This document shows, one piece after another, positions 1 through 10,091 of a DNA stretch of 64,000 bases (position 1 is the stretch's first letter; every line of letters starts with the position of its first letter). Position numbers and translations under genes: made by a program. The stretch is taken from positions 10,788,001 to 10,852,000 of the forward strand of contig NC_083599.1 in the NCBI RefSeq assembly GCF_020882245.1, given 5' to 3'. The notes beneath the pieces are model-generated. The model saw nothing but the letters and a program-made list of their open reading frames with translations, was not told the origin of the DNA and did no database searches. The DNA comes from Rhopalosiphum padi. Its lineage: Eukaryota > Arthropoda > Insecta > Hemiptera > Aphididae.

Positions 1-639
1 AACATGTTTATCAGTATCATATAGTATATATGTTAAACTCAAAATATCAACTAGATATTTTAAATAGTTTACTATGTCAGTCGCACATAAAATTTGATTA
101 AAAAAAAATATTTTATTCAATTTTTTAATTTTATTCATAACAAACAATACATACATGTACAATTAGTTTATTTGTAATAATTTATTACATTTTATTAAAA
201 TGATCTGACGATATCAATATTTATCTATATTCTGTAATATATAAAAATAAAAATATTTATAACACGATGTTTATTAAATACCTATACCTCTCTCCGACAT
301 AGTTGTGATACTAGATGAAAATTGTATAACGTTTTCTATTAGGTACATTCTTTAATATTGATAGTTGCGTGCCGCGTTTCGAGCATTCGGATGCAAATGG
401 CGGTTTGTTTGAAGCACATATTTTGATACTATGTAGCATAGACAACTTGTTTAGAAGGAAACTATTCTACCAGTTTACATTAATCGTAGTATATGTTGTA
501 AATAAATAATATGAGAAAATCACACACCAACAATTGGTGATGAAAATGCATTAATTACAGGGAGTGGTTTACTTGTACCGGGACTGGATACTGGACGTAT
601 AAACAATTAACCTAAGGCTTTGCCTTTTTTCCGTTACAG
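1..639. other. AT-rich non-coding stretch
   Basis: No coding segment, RNA gene or clear repeat was recognised. The last 20 bases form a pyrimidine tract ending in TTACAG, a good plus-strand splice acceptor for the candidate exon that follows. Confidence 0.5.
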
Positions 640-883
640 TTGTTTGTTGTAAATGGCGTAAAACGATTGGTCGTCAGTGGCCTATCTCCCTTCGGATTTT
701 GTCTACATCACGACCCGAACAGTACACCGCTCACACTACCCGATTGCTCCGCACCGTCCGCATCACGTATCTACCTGTTGTACCGCTTGCTCTACCATCT
801 ATTTATCTGCGCATCCCAAACGGCTCCCGTTCATTGTTTGCTTATTCCTAAACGGATTCTGCTGAAAAATATATTACAAACAG
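640..883 (+). other. candidate exon with good splice signals, function unknown
   Basis: This GC-richer block sits in AT-rich DNA. It is preceded by a pyrimidine tract ending TTACAG and followed by CAG|GTTAAT, so it looks like an internal exon of 244 bp. The frame starting at its first base is open throughout (81 codons plus one base), but a second frame is also open for over 60 codons. Openness may therefore only reflect composition. The translation, which contains LPDCSAPSASRIYLLYR, resembles no family I know. It could be an exon of a long non-coding RNA, an untranslated exon, or an exapted repeat. Confidence 0.28.
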
Positions 884-1335
884 GTTAATTCTCAAATTGT
901 TAACGGTAATACCGGTATACCGACTTGAGGTCGATATACCGTATTTTTAAATTTAAAATTTATAAAACGGAATACTTAAAATACTGAAACATCAAATATA
1001 ATTTCTATACCTAAATTAAATAAGTATTAATATATTATACGTATTAAAAATAAACAGGAGCTCATTGGAAACATCATTAACGATTTTCATCAAATAAAAT
1101 AACTGCACGTATGGATTATATAACAACTGTGCAAATAACATTTAGGTACCCTATGTATGAATTTTTTTACATTTTTTTTCTATTTTTGAACGCTAAAATT
1201 TTATAAAATTTAGTTCTTAATAATATATATTTTTTATAATTTACTTAGTGTAAACCAACACATTTTTAACCAAACTTCTTTTGAGACAATCCTAAATCTG
1301 TATGAAGTGAGAAGAAATTTGTGTTATAAAAAACC

Positions 1336-1406
1336 GGAGTCGTTTGGGAATATGACCTTTTTATAAAAAGGCAGCCGTTTAGGAAAAATGGGAGTCTAAT
1401 GGGCTA
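1336..1406. repeat. tandem short-motif array, likely transposon terminal fragment
   Basis: Three imperfect units GGAGTCGTTTGGGAA, GCAGCCGTTTAGGAA and GGGAGTCTAATGGGC follow each other at about 15-35 bp spacing. Arrays of this type form the ends of the larger inverted-array elements elsewhere in the window. No inverted partner was found nearby, so this is probably an orphan end. Confidence 0.4.
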
Positions 1407-3387
1407 CGTCCCTATTTATTTCTTCGAAATGTATATTATATTGTCAGTGACGGTCAAATGCTATTCCAATTCCCTCCCTCCCTCCTCCATGTAGCGTAAA
1501 AAATAAAACAAAATTGAATACATTAACATTATAGTATAATACACATACATTTAAATGTTATAAACTTATAAATATTAAAAAAAAAAGTCACGGTTGGATA
1601 TCTATTCCCCTCGCACGCCCTCCCTGTTTGACCGCTACTGTATAATGTAATCATTATTCATGGTTAAACACGCGGTAATCTTAATAATACTGTAGTGTTC
1701 ATAAATATGTAGAAGTTCACAAAGTATTATACAGTATTGATTTTATAATACTATAAAATAAATGGTATACAATACATACTATACTGTTTTCAGTGCTGCA
1801 AGTCCTCAATTTACAACAAGCGATAATTCTAAAGGTGCTATATAGTTATTCTTTTAAATCATACCAAGCATCGGGGATCCTGGCCAATAAGTTTGATTTT
1901 AAATAAAATGTACTATCGTGTTTAATCTACTCTTTGATCGAGTCGCATAATATATGTTAAAACCCTTCTTAAAATCGTAAATACCTAATACCCATAGTTG
2001 CAGCACTTTCTATACATTACATTTGTCTTAAACACGCTCTCTGCAGTACTTCCAATATTCTGAGACTTTTCATGAAAAAACATTTTTTCCTAAATAATTA
2101 GCCTACTATAGTAAGTTACAGTAGGTCATATTTATATATCAGGAGCTTTGTATTAAATTTCCAAGCTTTTTAACCCAACAAAAGAATTTGTATTGACGTT
2201 TATAAAATAAAAAAAAAATTTTAAAAAGTTGAAAATGTCCGTTAACAGCTCAAAACGAGTAAAAATATTTTGAAAATGTTATCGCCCCGCTCAGATTCTA
2301 AAATATTAAAACTATCTATTTTACTTACTAGTCGCCAGTATTAACAGTTAGATGTTTAATACCTACAATGATGTAAGTATATACGCCGAATTGGCAAAAT
2401 GTGAACGACAATGACAGGTTTCTCTATCTATTTTTTTTAACGAAAATGCAGTTTTTAATTTTTCAAAAACTTCAATTTTTCGGAAATGTTTTATTTTAAT
2501 AAACTCCAATTTTTTCTCATTTTCCGAGGCTATAGGAAAAAATTGTTTTTTCCGCTATTTTTCCGGAAATTTTGTTGAAAAATATGTATAGAATTGAAAA
2601 TTTGTGTCATGTCCATTATTATTGTGTTTTCTTAATTTTATTTACAAAAACCTAGGTATTTGTTCATATTACCTCATTTTTTTTAATCAACAATTTATCG
2701 ACTATCCCAAATTTGTTCACAACAATAAGCAAAGAAACTTAAATTAAGGCCCATTCACTAAAAGTGACATCTATAGTTGCGCCACTAAGAACATTATTTA
2801 TTGATGAATCGTTATTTATTTTGATCGAATTATACTAATTATTTTTATTCTAAAGTAATAACAACAAACAAGTATAAGATAGCGAAACTCATATTAATTT
2901 TTTAATCTTTTTGACTGAGCAAAAAAATGTGTACTCAATATTTATAGAAAATAACTAAAAAAAATCACGAAAAAGAGTTACTTAAAATATTTTGAAAATT
3001 ATAGCATGTATATTGTATATTATAAAAAATTCTAAAATATAAACTTTTGTTGAAAATTTTTAGTAATTATCTAAAATTAATAGTTTTTGAATTATATAAA
3101 AGAAGAAAATTTATAAAAATAATAGAAAAATGTTTTATGAAAAATTAATTTTGCGTAAAAAGTCTTGTTTTACCCGATCATTAAGAAATATACTGTGTAT
3201 TTTTTGACTCGCCGATATAACAACTAAATAAAAAAATAAATCAAATTCTGATTTTTAATATATAATATGTCTTAAACCTATATCATATAATATGTACCAT
3301 ATTTTGGCATTGTAGTATTTATAAAGTTATAACTGTTTAAGGTATTATGATACCTACCATTTAAATAATTTTGTTATATTATTTTAG
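1407..3387. other. AT-rich non-coding stretch with repeat debris
   Basis: No gene is visible. Copies of the dispersed family described at 26820-27774 lie at about 2141-2304. A TAGTTGCGCCACTA block at about 2773-2786 resembles a solitary hAT-type right end. Otherwise the stretch is homopolymer-rich AT sequence. Confidence 0.45.
2141..2304 (-). repeat. fragment of dispersed repeat family
   Basis: Two landmarks of the family at 26.8-33.2 kb recur here in reverse orientation. One is GGAGCTTTGTATTAAATTT (about 2143-2161). The other is CGCTCAGATTCTAAAAT (about 2288-2304), whose reverse complement carries GATTCTGAGCGG. Copy boundaries could not be set. Confidence 0.4.
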
Positions 3388-3545
3388 ATAAATCAGGATT
3401 TTGATTTACTGTTTCCAAGGCTATCTTGACGTATGCGCTCTACCCTCTCTAAGGCACATACCCAAAGAATTGAAAGTTTGTGGCGTCCGTTAAGACTAAA
3501 AATTGTGAAAAATTTGTGTGGTTCAACTCCAGACTTACTTCCATG
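3388..3545 (+). pseudogene. degenerate coding exon, possible transposon remnant
   Basis: After a TTTTAG acceptor, one frame reads through 158 bp with a single TGA (3427-3429). It gives a plausible protein with the segments QDFDLLFPRLS, stop, LSKAHTQRIESLWRPLR and NLCGSTPDLLPW. The segment ends at CCATG|GTATAAAT, a possible donor. The residue pattern looks like real past coding sequence, but I do not recognise the family. A transposon-encoded protein is a guess. The internal stop argues that it is dead. Confidence 0.35.
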
Positions 3546-5190
3546 GTATAAATACATATTATTTTAATAATTTAATACAATTAATAATATAATAAAGTCA
3601 ATATTTTTTTTTGTATACCTACATAAACAGAAAAAAAAGTTTGCTTTCTAGTTTCTTAGTTAGAATTTCTGAGATTTGTTGGGCTAATTTACGTATATAA
3701 ATAAAAAAATATTAAAAACCTACCTATATTATAGTATTATTTATTTATTTTTGTTTTAATTTCATATAATTTGTTTTAACAACACATAACATCTATTCAT
3801 AGAATAGATAATAATATTATCAGTTGAAAATGCAATATTGTTATCGTAGATGCATTAAAATTATTAAACTTTAAAATAAAGGATCAATCTAAAATTGAAC
3901 TTCAGTCTTTACATAGGTACTTAGCATTTAGCATTGTAATTATATACTTACCTGCTTATTATAAACTTATAAAATAATTAATTTCGCATGACGTAGGTTC
4001 AAGGTTGAAAAAAATTTTAATTATTTTTATGACTAGTGCCTACGAACGTTTCATTTTTCATTTGTTTATCTTTATATCAATATGATCATTAGGAGTTGGG
4101 AGTAATTAACCGACCTCCCACTTTGCTAATTTGTGGCAAGAATTTTCTATTTCTATGCATAGTGCCATAGTCCCTCTGCCCTCACTTTATTCAGCCTTCG
4201 TCATGCTTGGTTGTTTGTTCTGTTCATATTTCAACAATATTAATTATTTGGTCAATCAATCATTATCTACGTCGATACTTAAAATAATTTTACTTTAAAT
4301 TTGTAATTTTACTTTTGACGTGCACCTTATATGTGTGTGTGTACAAATTACAGAAGAGAAAAATTCATTTCAAATACTATCGTACGCACATATACGCATA
4401 TGGACGCAAAACGATGTAAATAACGAATTGTTATCCCGGTAAGCCGTTCAATATTATTATACATACATATATATACATTTATTATACATTTAAAATTTTA
4501 AACAAGTTCATAGACATTTTTTCAAGCATACTGAATGGAAATGGCTGAAAAATAGGATGGTAGGTTTTATTCGTAATATAAACTATAGAAGTATAAACTA
4601 TAAAGTGTAGTTTCTTGTTTCGCAACACTTTTAAATGCTACGTGGTAATATAGATGCATGATACAAAAACAAACTTGTATAATTGTATTCTAGTCAAACA
4701 TTTGACGATTGATGCATTGGTATGCAATATGCATCAACATGAATTAGTGAAATACTCAAATATAGGATTAAACAATTAAAAATTATATTACTTTGTTAGT
4801 GTTATTAAAAAAAAAAATATATTAAAATAATATTACAATTATAGTAATAAATATTAATCTTGATATTTGGTCAAGATTATTTATTTATACTAAAATGAAT
4901 AGATTTTAAGTGAAATAATTTCAAGATATTTTACGTGGAGTATCATCTTATTTTTGTATCAATAAATTAATGTCTTTTAAAACAGTTTGCTCAAATATAT
5001 TAAATTCTAAAATTATGTGTTTAAATTAATTTTTAAGAAACATGGACATACTAATTACATTTTATTTTTAATTTACCTTCGATGAAATCAAAATAGTTAC
5101 TGGAAATGTATTAAAGGTCAAAATGGGAGTATGGGATCCATTCGGCCGGCTACATTAGATACTGGTTGCGGATGGAAACAGGCCGGAGCT
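3546..5190. other. AT-rich non-coding stretch
   Basis: No gene, RNA gene or well-bounded repeat was recognised. The sequence is AT-rich with short homopolymer runs. Confidence 0.5.
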
Positions 5191-5191
5191 A

Positions 5192-5916
5192 TTGATTTGG
5201 CTCCCAAACACAGTTAATTGATATTTTTACGTACTAAAGTGGCTCCTAAAATATATGCATTGAATTGGCTCCCTCGACATTTATTTTATAGGTCCATTGG
5301 TTATCAAAATTGTGTGAAAATAAATTCAATTATACATAAAAAAATTTAAAATACAAATATTACATTTTATAGCCAATCAAAATTGATCGAAAATAAATTC
5401 AAATATACATAACCTGAATTTGACTGTCTATAAATTAAATTGTATTTTTCTTGAATATTTTTTTGTGTGGTCTGTCTTACATTGGAGCTTCTATCATAAT
5501 AATAGTAGTATCCGCTTGAATGCCATACAATACATCCATGAAATTATAAATATTTAGGTGCGTATACAATTGGGAAATCAATTTTGAATGAAAAGATTCA
5601 CATGAATTAGTACCAACTAGTACGACAGACACTACTGCTTTGTTTCTGTCCAAATTAGAGGTGAAATAAAGAATTATTTTCAATATAATTTTTAAAGTTA
5701 TTGCATTAACGATTAGATAATTGCAAGCAGTTATCTGGCACTGCGCCAGATAAAAATATTAAAGTTGTGTAGTTTTTCAATTTTTATATTTTGAGAACCA
5801 CTTATTGAATATTGTATTGGGTGCCAATTCAATGTTCGATGAGGTACTTTACCTAATATTGGGAGCCAATTCAATAGTCGTCGTTTATGCCAATATTATA
5901 ACGTGCCAATTGAGGA
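5192..5916. mobile_element. MULE-like element with inverted motif arrays
   Basis: The left side carries GGCTCC motifs at 5199, 5241 and 5267. The right side carries the reverse complement around 5824, 5861 and 5904. The best pair, TGAATTGGCTCCC (5261-5273) and GGGAGCCAATTCA (5861-5873), is a perfect 13-bp inverted repeat. The interior contains a minus-strand transposase fragment. A perfect hairpin, TTATCTGGC (5731-5739) with GCCAGATAA (5745-5753), lies near the right arm. Long ends built of tandem motifs are known in some Mutator-like and foldback transposons. Exact ends and a target duplication were not found. Confidence 0.55.
5477..5683 (-). pseudogene. MULE-like transposase C-terminal fragment
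   Basis: A 68-codon open segment reads VLVGTNSCESFHSKL followed by YTHLNIYNFMDVLYGIQADT. The N-x-CESFH-x-K block, then a short 'HPNI-F--DVL--IQ-'-like stretch, is typical of the C-terminal part of MULE transposases found in aphid and other insect repeats; this rests on family pattern recall, not a search. The catalytic core is missing, so it is only a remnant. It lies between the inverted motif arrays, which supports it belonging to that element. Confidence 0.5.
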
Positions 5917-6511
5917 TAAGCCTCGTCACATCCTTATTGACAGTTTTTTTTTTATTCGCTTTAAATTTAAAACAGTAGTACAATTCACAAATGTCCTAAT
6001 TGTTTTAAATGCGACTGATAATGCTGTAATAATAATAAAAAAAAATATATTTTTTTATAATTGTGACACTCTTTCATTTCAAAAATGTTATAGGGATTTT
6101 GTATTTTATCTTCGAGCATAAATGATGCATTAAACTTAAATTTTTAAAAACTGAGATTCCTACTACCTTTAATAATTAATAATAGACGATTTCAATATGT
6201 CAACAAATTTTTGTTCCCAAAACTCTTAACCAGTTTTGCTATTTAACTCTAATATTAAAATATATAATAATAAGGATATGGTATTCCTACTTCAACATAC
6301 GTATTTTAAAGAAAAAAACATAACAGAGAGAAATAATGAATTTCCCATCCCACTCGTACAGAAGTTTCTGAGAGATTTAAGAAACGTAACATTAAAAAAA
6401 AAATGTGATTTAATGCGCTGTTGGCGACTTCTTGTTAATGATGGTATTCAGTGCCGCAACTAAGGTTTTTAGGGCAGGGCCAGGCCATATATTGCCATAT
6501 CGGTACCTACT
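5917..6511. other. AT-rich spacer with a possible transposon end
   Basis: Short open segments here (5903-6121 and 6236-6463 on the plus strand) match nothing I recognise and are probably chance. CAGTGCCGCAACTA at about 6449 resembles a hAT-type left terminus that lacks a visible partner. The TACCTACT target duplication of the next element occupies 6504-6511. Confidence 0.4.
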
Positions 6512-7262
6512 CAGGGCCTGAATTACCAATTCGTGGGCCCTGTACAATTTACAATTTTGGGCCCCAAATTGTCCATCTTTATTTTCTTCAATGCTAAAAT
6601 AAAAATGTACGCATAATATATTTTTAAACTAATGCTGTAAGTATCTAATTAGTATATGAGAGTTGGATCATAGAAGAGTATGACTTCATATTGTTATTAA
6701 AAATGTATTACCTGGCGATTGTGCGCTAGTAGATAAATTAGTTCTAAATGTAAATTTATCCAAACTACCGTGAATTTTTTTGTTTCTTGATCTCGTTTAT
6801 ATTTTAATTTTCTCTTCATTAAATCACTTAAATATTATTTTGATATTTTAAATTATTAAAAATAATTCACAAATGACTAATAAATATACAATAAATATGA
6901 TTGACGTAAATCGCAGGACTGATGCACCACGCAACTACGCAAGACAACGTCAATAGTATTATATTACGATTATTAGTTATATAATATAATATTATTATTA
7001 TATAATATTACGACGAAAATAATGACAATGAAATTTTGTTAAGTATCGTCAATACTGACTAAAACCGTCGTTTTCGAGAAATTCCCATTATACTTTTTAC
7101 ATACTGTATAACCCACCAAAATATCCAAGTAAAATTGTGTTTTCTCAAAATATTGTGATAAAACGGTATTTAATTAATTTTAAATGACTGAAGTCGGTGG
7201 GCCCCACTTACGAGTGGGCCCAGTGCAAATGTCCCATTTATCCTAGCATAAATATGGCCCTG
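6512..7262. mobile_element. non-autonomous hAT-type element, 751 bp, with perfect TSD
   Basis: The left end CAGGGCC and right end GGCCCTG are inverted, and both ends carry further GGGCCC-containing sequence. The element is flanked by TACCTACT on both sides (6504-6511 and 7263-7270), a perfect 8-bp duplication as made by hAT transposases. The interior is AT-rich with no transposase ORF, so it must rely on an enzyme supplied elsewhere. Its ends differ from those of the autonomous hAT at 40625-44550 beyond CAGGG, so that enzyme is not its obvious helper. Confidence 0.8.
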
Positions 7263-7413
7263 TACCTACTACCTAGTACTGCCTACATATATAAGTAGTT
7301 GTATTACCTTATGGTTTTTTATACAATACTATGAATGCTAACCTATATCTACCTAAACCTAACTCCTAAGTTAGTTTAATATAAAGGAATTTAGAACAAA
7401 AATAAATTAAAGA

Positions 7414-7600
7414 ATGAAATGCTGGTCGTTGATAAGCGCATAACTTGAAAACGAACAGACCGATTGGGCTCATTTTCGTTTTTTAAATGTTCGTAATAGT
7501 CCGAATAACGTTTTTACGGAATAAAATTTTTTTAGATAAACTGAAAAAAAAAGGTTGTTTGGACAAAACAATATGCTAAATCAGCAAGCACTATATATAC
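7414..7600. repeat. unclassified repeat fragment
   Basis: The GATAAGCGCATAACTTGAAAA block followed by GACCGATTGGGCTC resembles a motif common in insect interspersed repeats ('ataacttgaaaac...gaccgatt'). Ends and class could not be determined. It sits in the 150 bp between two hAT-type elements. Confidence 0.3.
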
Positions 7601-7625
7601 ATATATATAAGTAGATATATAGAAT

Positions 7626-8477
7626 CAGTGTTTTTAAAGTTCCTTTTACATAGGAATCTGTTCAATTCCTCGTTCTTCTAGAGTCTAGGTAATATAATAT
7701 ATAAATAATACGAATTCGTTCAGTTCCTCGTTCATTTTAATATTAAAAAGAACTCGTTCTTTACCTCGTTCCTCTAAAAAAGTATCTGGTTCCTTGCCTT
7801 AGTTTACATTAATACTTTATACAATTATTTTATTACACATCCTAAATATTTTAATTTTAAATAGGTATAATTAATGAGTACAAAAGATTATTTCAAATAT
7901 TTCTCAAATATTAAATAATAAATATATATTATACTTTATAGTTTATACTATACATTTACTTAAAACACTTCAGCATTCATTTTTGTTATTACAAATATAA
8001 AAATTAATACAAATTTCAATATACTTTATAGTTTATTATAATAAAAATGTACCTATAATAAATAAGTAATAACACAGTTCAATTTCAATATCAGGTTTAT
8101 ACCTTAATTTGTTTTAATATAAATCTATACTGTCATTAAATAATTCATGAATTATCAATTATTATTATTATAATCATTAATCATTAGATATTAATCAAAA
8201 CACCAAGTCATATGTGAATAAACATTTGTAGTCTCATCTATTATATATATTAAAAACATGATAAGTAAATGAAATTTTTATTCCAAATGTTTTTTAAAAT
8301 ATTTTTGAGAAGAACAAAAGAATTATAATATTTACGTTTCTATTCCTAAAAATAAAGAATTAATTCACGTTTCTATTCCTTAAAAAAAATAATGGAATTA
8401 ATTTATTCATCCGTTCCTCTAAAAAGGAATCAATTCCAGGAATCGTTCCTTTCAGAATGTATTCCTTAACAACACTT
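7626..8477. mobile_element. non-autonomous hAT-type element, 852 bp
   Basis: The left end CAGTGTTTTTAAAG and the reverse complement of the right end (AAGTGTTGTTAAGG) agree at 11 of 14 positions. The flanks are TATAGAAT (7618-7625) and CATAGAAT (8478-8485), 7 of 8 matching, as expected of a decayed 8-bp hAT duplication. GGAAC/GTTCC-type motifs recur near both ends (for example TCCTCGTTC at several points on the left, and GGAATCGTTCC on the right) and may be subterminal binding motifs. No transposase ORF is present. Confidence 0.65.
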
Positions 8478-8485
8478 CATAGAAT

Positions 8486-10091
8486 TAAATGGATTAATGT
8501 TACAAGAATATACTTTTTTAGTTTAAATGTTGCTTATTTGAAAACAATTGTTAACCAGTATTATTTAAAGAAATAATGTGATACTTAAATAGTTAAATAA
8601 AAATATTATTTTAATTTTTAATAATTACAAATATTCAAAACATATACTTATTATTATAACTTATTTTCAAATTATTAATTCAAATATTATACATAGGTTA
8701 GCAATATTTTTTAGCTACACAATAGTTGTAAACTGATAAAATTGACTTAGGTTAACTTAATAATTTAATAACATATTTTGGTTGTTTTACTCAGCGCTTC
8801 AATAAGAAATTAAGTTTTATTGCACTCGACATCCTTATTTTTTATTTCAAAATGTCAATACAGTGTTTTCTTGCATATATTTGTATCTAATTTGTAGTTT
8901 ACAAATTTTAGTTGCTCTATAAGATCAACTTATCCAAGAAGATGGGAAATTATATCTTATTAACCCTTATGATGTATAGTAGGTATAATAGGTATATATT
9001 ATATCTAAATTTATAATTGGTATATTTAGTCTACTTATAGTTATCCTGTATTATATTATTATATTAACTATTTTATAAAAATGATTTTAAATCATCAAAT
9101 ACCTTATCATTTTAGATCTTAACTTTGGTAAGAATATATAAAAGTTAAAAATGTATTTAAGCATTTTATACATATACCTACTATTTATTTTTTATTTCGT
9201 CAAAGTGTAATTTAAAATATCACCTTTTTTTAAGAATTACATTATCATTTTATATTTCCAGTAAAATACGCACCTGTGTATGATGGTGAACTCCAGTTAT
9301 TCCTTTAATAATGAATATATCCAATTTCAGGCTTCTGAAATTATTAAGTATAATTAAATACTATATTTTCAATTTCTCATATTTTTTATACCGAGTTTCT
9401 TGTGGCAATACTGCAATTGAAACAACTTTAACTAACAAGAAATAACCATTTTCAAGCAAAATATTTTTTGAAAATGTTAATGTACCTAAAATTCAGTATT
9501 TAAACATTTTTTCTATCACCTCTCATTTTGTAGATTTTCAAAAACTTCAAACCCACCATGAATTTATCTATAAAAAAAAAATGGCAAACTTTTTTGATTG
9601 TGTTATTAGAAATATAACATAATATAGTTTATCATATTAAATAATTAGTAAAGATACCTAAATATAAAATATAAATTAAGGTCTTAGTTTAATTTCAGAA
9701 CAAAAACTGTTTATTCGTCCATCATAGAAATTAAGTACCTATTCAACTTAATTTAATGATAGATTATTATTAAGCCAATTACTTAAAGTCTAAATAAATC
9801 TGAAGTTGATAAAAACTGATTTAAATCAAAATTCTAACAAGTTATTTTTGAGTTAGTATAAAGCATTAAGAATAATGCTCATTAAAACTGGTTTGACAAA
9901 ATAATAAAATATATGTAGTATTAGATCTATGTATTATTTATTAAACTCTTGACAATTTTACAAATTATAAAATATTGATAAAATTAATAATAATAATTAC
10001 AAAGAGAGAAATACATAAAAAATAAAAAATAAAGAAAATATTAAAAGTACTTATTAATTAAAAAATTATAATATCATTATCTATAATTTAT
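8486..10091. other. AT-rich intergenic stretch, 3' flank of the ZAD gene
   Basis: No coding segment is visible. The end nearest 10091 is the 3' flank of the minus-strand zinc-finger gene. Segments around 9400-9560 share AAAACTTCAAACCCACCATG-like text with interspersed repeats but cannot be bounded. Confidence 0.4.
9937..9942 (-). terminator. possible polyadenylation signal of the ZAD gene
   Basis: AATAAA on the minus strand lies about 150 bases after the stop codon. A second AATAAA overlaps the stop region itself (AAATAAAT just after TAA). In DNA this AT-rich such hexamers are frequent, so the assignment is tentative. Confidence 0.3.

Noticed and set aside
1791..2011. CAGTGCTGCAAG and TTGCAGCACTT as possible hAT ends of a 220-bp element
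   Set aside because: The inverted match is only about 10 bp and the flanking 8-mers do not match.
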